The position numbers and the translations under genes were made by a program. From Pseudodesulfovibrio profundus (GTDB taxonomy: Bacteria > Desulfobacterota > Desulfovibrionia > Desulfovibrionales > Desulfovibrionaceae): a DNA stretch of 64,000 nucleotides. The stretch spans positions 2,517,001 through 2,581,000 of the forward strand of contig NZ_LT907975.1 of the NCBI RefSeq assembly GCF_900217235.1, given 5' to 3'. Below the pieces are notes generated by a model. It made no database searches. It saw nothing but the letters and a program-made list of their open reading frames with translations, and was not told where the DNA came from. Shown piece by piece: positions 61,761-64,000 of this stretch (the first letter of the stretch is position 1; every line of letters begins with the position of its first letter).

Positions 61761-61790
61761 GCTTGTCTGCTTGTTGCAGGCAGCTCGGGG
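61709..61790 (+). promoter_or_regulatory. Programmed -1 ribosomal frameshift signal
   Basis: The heptamer A-AAA-AAG stands at 61709-61715 in exactly the frame needed for -1 slippage. Five bases later CCCCGAGCTGC (61721-61731) pairs perfectly with GCAGCTCGGGG (61780-61790), 11 base pairs, giving a stimulatory stem that encloses the OrfA stop. After the slip the frame is open through AYPRAARSLQRERQISLSAC into OrfB with no stop. Confidence 0.9.
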
Positions 61791-62593
61791 TCAGTCGGCA
61801 GTCCGTGTATCAGGCTGAAAAGCGCCATGATGCACGGGAAGCCATGTATCAGGAGGCAAAGGCCATGGTCCTGAACGTGCGGACCAGGATGCCCCGCCTT
61901 GGGACTCGAAAGCTGTACCACCTGTTGAAGGACGCATTTTCCGCAAAGGGAATCAGGCTCGGACGTGATGGGTTGTTTTCCCTGCTGCGGCGAGAGCATA
62001 TGCTCATCAAGCGACGGAAAAACTATACAAAGACAACCAACTCGAAGCATTGGCTAAAAAAGCATCCCAACTTGTTGAAAGATGTTCAACCGAGATGTCC
62101 TGAGCAGGTGTTCGTAAGCGACATTACCTACGTGAATACACGTGAGCAAACATGCTATCTGTCGCTGGTGACAGATGCATTCAGCCGGAAGATAATGGGA
62201 TACAACGTGAGCCGGGATCTCAGTGCGGAAAGCACAACCAAAGCGCTGGACGCGGCAGTTGAAAACAAGCGAAGGAGGGTGAATACAATTCACCATTCAG
62301 ATCGAGGACTCCAATACGCTTCTTCGGTCTACCAGAGAAAACTCCAGGAATCCGGCATGGTTCCTTCCATGACAGATGGCTATGACTGCTATCAAAATGC
62401 CTTGGCGGAACGGATGAATGGAATTCTGAAGCAAGAGTTCATGGTCACCAAATGCAACGACTTTGCAGAGCTCAATACCCTGGTGAGGGAATCCGTTGAG
62501 ATATACAATTCACAACGGCCACATCTCAGCCTAGGAATGAGAACGCCAAACGATGTACACGAATCAGGCTGTGGGGCTAGCCCCACAGCCTGA
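61763..62593 (+). CDS. IS3-family transposase OrfB (DDE integrase core)
   Basis: 276-residue catalytic part. The integrase core carries the DDE triad: first Asp in VFVSDITYVN, second in HHSDRGLQYAS, and Glu in NALAERMNGILKQEF. The HTH_21 region precedes it (MPRLGTRKLYHLLKDAFSAK). It is normally made as the C-terminal half of an OrfAB fusion by frameshifting at 61715; the TTG at 61763 is a nominal start only. The last codons lie inside a perfect palindrome. Confidence 0.94.
   Translation: MSACCRQLGVSRQSVYQAEKRHDAREAMYQEAKAMVLNVRTRMPRLGTRKLYHLLKDAFSAKGIRLGRDGLFSLLRREHMLIKRRKNYTKTTNSKHWLKKHPNLLKDVQPRCPEQVFVSDITYVNTREQTCYLSLVTDAFSRKIMGYNVSRDLSAESTTKALDAAVENKRRRVNTIHHSDRGLQYASSVYQRKLQESGMVPSMTDGYDCYQNALAERMNGILKQEFMVTKCNDFAELNTLVRESVEIYNSQRPHLSLGMRTPNDVHESGCGASPTA
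62564..62593. terminator. 30-base perfect palindrome at the end of OrfB
   Basis: TCAGGCTGTGGGGCT is followed at once by its exact reverse complement AGCCCCACAGCCTGA. It codes for the last residues of OrfB and ends on its stop codon. It can form a strong stem in RNA from either strand, so it probably limits read-through into or out of the IS. Confidence 0.7.
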
Positions 62594-62610
62594 TTGAAAC
62601 CTTCAAAAAC

Positions 62611-62635
62611 CGTCAACCTATTTCAGGACGGCTCA
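62611..62635 (-). repeat. IS right inverted repeat
   Basis: Reverse complement begins TGAGCC and shares the core GTCCTGAAATAGGTTGAC with the left end. Confidence 0.9.
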
Positions 62636-62662
62636 GAGCTGTTTTGTAATGTACGGTTCCGA

Positions 62663-63013
62663 CTAGGCTTCCAGTTCCTTCATGAGCCATTCCTTGATGG
62701 ACGGCGTCAGTTCAAGGATGCCCTTGATGCCCTTGATCTCTTCCTTCAGTTCCTTGGCGAGATCGTCGGGGATCTTCTTGGCACACAGGATGGTGGAGCC
62801 GTAGTTGTCCATCTTCATGAGAACAACCTTCGGCTCTTCCCAGGTATCGATGGCGAAATAAATGGAGTATTCGCCACTCTTGGTGACAGGCGAGCGCATG
62901 GCGTCGCGATAATTGTTGTTGCCCCACTCAAGGTACAGTGTCACTGCATCTTCGTGAATCATGTCCCAGTTGACTTCATTCAGCCATTGCTTGCAGCTAT
63001 TTTCATCGCTCAT
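62663..63013 (-). CDS. Small protein, possibly DVU0772-like
   Basis: 116-residue soluble protein. The stretch NEVNWDMIHEDAVTLYLEWG with a following YSIYFAIDTWEEPKVVLMKM recalls the DVU0772 family of Desulfovibrio proteins of unknown function; this rests on memory and is only moderately sure. The C-terminal half is helical and acidic. No membrane segment. It lies 28 bases beyond the IS right end, on the opposite strand, and ends intact. Confidence 0.72.
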   Translation of the reverse strand: MSDENSCKQWLNEVNWDMIHEDAVTLYLEWGNNNYRDAMRSPVTKSGEYSIYFAIDTWEEPKVVLMKMDNYGSTILCAKKIPDDLAKELKEEIKGIKGILELTPSIKEWLMKELEA

Positions 63014-63078
63014 ATGTATCCTCCGGGTTTTGCTATTTTGAAAGATAGCACCACCTGGGAAAATGGTCCATATTTTCC

Positions 63079-63501
63079 CTATGGTTTGATGCCACCTGCC
63101 ATGTTGTCACGCACGACATGAACCAGAAATCCGAATCCCGCGAACAGGGCCAGCACAACGGCGTCCCGCGTCCAGAGTGCCCATATGACCACTGCGGCCA
63201 GCAAAAGAACAACGGTGAACCGCCATATCTTGTAGAAGTTCCAGGGAGCGGCGATCCAGTTCTTTTCCCATTCCACGGCGCGGTCCACGAACCGCGTCCA
63301 GCGATTATCCTTGAGCACGGGGAGATTCAGATGGAAAAAACCGGCACCGAACAGGATAACACTACAGGCGAGCAGTATATAGCTGTGGGTGAGCAGAGTC
63401 AGGCAAAAGCCGATGATTGCGGCAAAGTGCAGGGTCCAGTTCCATGTGGTCTGATGTCGCCTGATAGCGAGTTTTCGTATGTCTGAGGGCGTGGTGACCA
63501 T
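63079..63501 (-). CDS. Small integral membrane protein
   Basis: 140-residue protein with four hydrophobic segments in two pairs (WTLHFAAIIGFCLTLLTHSY, ILLACSVILFGAGFFHL, FTVVLLLAAVVIWALW and AVVLALFAGFGFLVHVV) and a basic cytoplasmic loop between. No family recognised. The ATG at 63501 is preceded by GAGGCC; an earlier start 13 codons upstream is possible. It is divergent from the pncC-like gene. Confidence 0.8.
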   Translation of the reverse strand: MVTTPSDIRKLAIRRHQTTWNWTLHFAAIIGFCLTLLTHSYILLACSVILFGAGFFHLNLPVLKDNRWTRFVDRAVEWEKNWIAAPWNFYKIWRFTVVLLLAAVVIWALWTRDAVVLALFAGFGFLVHVVRDNMAGGIKP

Positions 63502-63578
63502 GGCCTCATGGTATCCGTGAGGCCATACATATTGCAACAAGTTAAGGTATTTTGTAGAACTGCCTTCGGAGGATTACC

Positions 63579-64000
63579 ATGGATACTTACTTGATTTCGA
63601 GAGCGGTTGCCGAGCTGGGCGAATGTCTGAAGGTGCATGACAATGTGCTGGCTACGGCCGAGTCCTGTACCGGTGGACTGCTGGCAAGCACCTTGACCGA
63701 TGTCGCGGGCAGCTCCGACTGGTTCGCCGGGTCGGTGGTGGCCTATGCCAATGCGGTGAAATCCGACCTGCTGGGCGTTTCGTCCGAGGTGTTGGAAAAG
63801 CATGGCGCGGTCTCCGAACCGGTGGTCCTTGCCATGGCCGAGGGCGTGCTGAAAACCGTGGGCGCGGATTTTTCCGTTGCCATTTCCGGGATAGCCGGTC
63901 CGTCAGGCGGTACGCCGGACAAGCCCGTGGGAACGGTCTGGATGGCCTGGGCATGGCCGGGTGGGTCGCGTGCCAAATCCTACCGCTTCAATGGTGATCG
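63579..64000 (+). CDS. pncC: CinA C-terminal / PncC nicotinamide-nucleotide amidase (cut by window end)
   Basis: First 140 codons of a CinA-C family protein. The hallmark [20 protein letters not shown] and [20 protein letters not shown], then [20 protein letters not shown] are all present. PncC deamidates nicotinamide mononucleotide in NAD recycling. The ATG follows GGAGGATTACC. It starts directly with the amidase domain, so it is a stand-alone PncC rather than a full CinA. Only about the last 20 residues of the usual length are missing. Confidence 0.92.
   Translation, partial: MDTYLISRAVAELGECLKVHDNVLATAESCTGGLLASTLTDVAGSSDWFAGSVVAYANAVKSDLLGVSSEVLEKHGAVSEPVVLAMAEGVLKTVGADFSVAISGIAGPSGGTPDKPVGTVWMAWAWPGGSRAKSYRFNGD

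Larger units (their letters stand above)
61321..62635 (+). mobile_element. Complete IS3-family insertion sequence
   Basis: 1315-base element bounded by imperfect 25-base inverted repeats starting TG and ending CA, with two overlapping-frame transposase genes joined by a -1 frameshift signal. A 3-base direct repeat, GAG, flanks both ends (61318-61320 and 62636-62638), as IS3 elements make on insertion. Both transposase parts and the ends are intact, so the copy looks recent and possibly active. It sits between the DUF3124 terminator and the next gene, disrupting no gene that I can see. Confidence 0.93.

Noticed and set aside
61758-61762. IS transposase read as a frameshifted pseudogene
   Set aside because: The break between OrfA and OrfB has a correctly phased slippery site and stem, so it is programmed recoding and not decay.
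1-64000. CRISPR array or defence island
   Set aside because: No regularly spaced direct repeats and no Cas, restriction-modification or toxin-antitoxin genes were recognised.

Overview
The window looks like chromosomal DNA of a Gram-negative, flagellated, Desulfovibrio-type bacterium (Desulfovibrionaceae, possibly Pseudodesulfovibrio). The clues are inference from gene content: a CobA-HemD fusion, an IspD-IspF fusion, a FapA/DUF342 protein, an ADP-forming acyl-CoA synthetase next to a DRTGG-domain protein, an Mla lipid-transport operon, and many c-di-GMP and periplasmic sensing genes. Gene density is high on both strands. Most of the content is ordinary core or genus-level genome, with one intact insertion sequence near the right end.

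Layout. 0.1-6.7 kb (+): a DUF4911 gene, tRNA-Met(CAU), a Nif3-like protein, a C4 zinc-ribbon coiled-coil protein, the RNase P RNA, ispDF, a membrane-anchored unknown and cysS. 6.8-7.1 kb is a gene-free stretch rich in hairpins. 7.1-12.5 kb: MATE exporter and isoaspartyl peptidase (-), an AraC regulator followed by an EamA exporter (+), and an omptin-family outer-membrane protease (-). 12.5-17.9 kb: the two-gene acyl-CoA synthetase/DRTGG unit (-), rnc (+), and flagellin (-) behind a good sigma-54 promoter. 17.9-27.2 kb (-): a second AraC-EamA pair, a LysM lipoprotein, an unknown protein, an orphan sensor kinase, pgi, radA, a small membrane protein and a MocR-type regulator divergent from azlCD (+).

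28.3-39.4 kb: exonuclease III, a 29-residue membrane microprotein, a DJ-1/PfpI protein, a BaiN-like flavoprotein (+), FapA, a BPL-N-domain protein (-) divergent from valS (+), then cobA-hemD (+). 39.5-42.3 kb: small unknowns, a solute-binding protein, purN, a DUF4389 protein and a cysteine-rich small-domain protein. 42.3-54.1 kb (-): PilZ, HD-GYP and a membrane protein form one c-di-GMP unit; then an UMF1-type MFS transporter with AMMECR1, cobB, a TPR protein, nhaA, and a periplasmic binding protein coupled by an ATGA overlap to a HAMP-PAS-GGDEF-EAL enzyme. 54.2-60.6 kb (-): metallophosphoesterase and mlaA-C-D-F-E, then a YfbR-like HD phosphohydrolase, a tautomerase and argJ. 60.8-64 kb: a DUF3124 gene, a complete IS3-family element with a textbook -1 frameshift signal, two small genes, and the start of a pncC/cinA-like gene cut by the window edge.

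Functional themes are cobalamin/siroheme precursor synthesis (cobA-hemD, cobB), substrate-level acyl-CoA energy metabolism, envelope lipid asymmetry (Mla), and a dense c-di-GMP layer (PilZ, HD-GYP, GGDEF-EAL) near motility and periplasmic sensing genes. I found no clearly new multi-gene defence or metabolic system. The best candidates for a second look are the microprotein at 29.3 kb, the IS3 recoding signal, the paired AraC-EamA modules, the pgi-linked orphan kinase with its unknown partner, the periplasmic-sensor/c-di-GMP operon, and the omptin outside its usual hosts.
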